From assembly GCA_004556565.1 (NCBI GenBank), contig SFGN01000001.1:62001-126000 (forward strand): DNA of 64,000 bases, written 5' to 3'. The DNA comes from Lachnospiraceae bacterium (GTDB lineage Bacteria; Bacillota_A; Clostridia; Lachnospirales; Lachnospiraceae). Shown here piece after piece: positions 63,797 through 64,000 of this stretch (within the stretch, counting starts at the first letter, position 1; each line of letters opens with the position of its first letter). Position numbers and translations under genes: made by a program. The notes below the pieces were generated by a model. The model ran no database searches and was not told the DNA's origin. It was given only the letters and a program-made list of their open reading frames with translations.

Positions 63797-64000
63797 ATGA
63801 AATATTTACAACAATTCAGCATTATTTTAATCATATCATTTGTCGGTGAGATTCTGCATCACATTATACCGTTTCCAATTCCGGCAAGCATTTATGGAAT
63901 CGTGATTCTGTTCCTTCTCCTGGAATTCAACATCCTTCCTCTTTCTTCCGTGAAAGATGCCGGGAAATTTCTGATCGAGATTATGCCGGTCATGTTCATT
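63797..64000 (+). CDS. CidA/LrgA-family membrane protein, N-terminal part
   Basis: First 68 codons; the gene runs off the right edge. AGGAGG lies 6 bp before the ATG. The reading MKYLQQFSIILIISFVGEIL, then IPFPIPASIYGIVILFLLLE, is typical of CidA/LrgA holin-like proteins, which influence autolysis or carry small acids with an LrgB partner. The partner would lie beyond the window. Confidence 0.88.
   Translation, partial: MKYLQQFSIILIISFVGEILHHIIPFPIPASIYGIVILFLLLEFNILPLSSVKDAGKFLIEIMPVMFI

Overview
The window reads as the chromosome of a spore-forming, low-to-mid GC Firmicute, most likely a gut Lachnospiraceae (Blautia/Dorea/Mediterraneibacter type). The evidence is AGGAGG ribosome sites with sigma-A promoters, a GerM-type lipoprotein and CotF-like coat proteins, a CmpB-type membrane protein, and the closeness of the housekeeping proteins to that family. 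Most genes lie on the minus strand. No tRNA, rRNA, prophage, IS element or CRISPR array was recognised.

Layout. 1-9.7 kb: a minus-strand block comEA, response regulator, sensor kinase, GerM lipoprotein, comEC, holA, lepA, hemW (partial). 9.7-10.2 kb: small DMT-type transporter. 10.3-15.6 kb: arginine operon argC-GNAT-argJ-argB-argD behind a promoter overlapped by two ArgR-like boxes and a ~350-nt leader with three related hairpins. 15.6-20.7 kb: proBA and a TetM-like GTPase fused to a Rae1/YacP-type NYN nuclease. 20.8-22.7 kb: a MATE pump and a frameshifted marR with palindromic operators. 23-27.8 kb: calcium-type P-ATPase, an orphan sensor kinase and the stump of its response regulator. 28.2-32.1 kb: argG, M19 dipeptidase, a C26 amidotransferase and two coat-like proteins.

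32.1-50.3 kb is the accessory part. It holds (i) a five-gene SipW/TasA-like surface-fibre cluster with a vWA adhesin and a TPQTG membrane-tail protein; (ii) an HTH-Uma2 protein; (iii) a two-gene operon of a soluble VirD4/TraG-like ATPase and a 1322-aa DUF4062-NACHT STAND protein behind a consensus promoter, with no conjugation genes nearby, the best candidate for an undescribed (possibly defence) system; (iv) an aminotransferase; (v) a cas6-like 5' relic and a decayed subtilase-SLH gene next to an SLH protein.

50.4-54.6 kb is the NAD module: niaR, nadC and nadB on minus and nadA on plus, sharing a divergent region with candidate NiaR palindromes, plus a 39-40 bp tandem repeat in the nadA leader. 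54.7-60.2 kb: a cardiolipin-synthase 3' relic, a CmpB-type membrane protein, and a second Hsp70 set (DUF5685, J-protein, DnaK-like, zinc-ribbon membrane protein). 60.5-64 kb: glgB, a TetR regulator, a nicotinamidase-like hydrolase (linking to the NAD genes) and the start of a CidA/LrgA protein.

Several genes are broken (marR, response regulator, cas6, cls, subtilase), so the window mixes a stable core with actively decaying accessory segments. All family assignments were made by reading translations and motifs; no database search was run.
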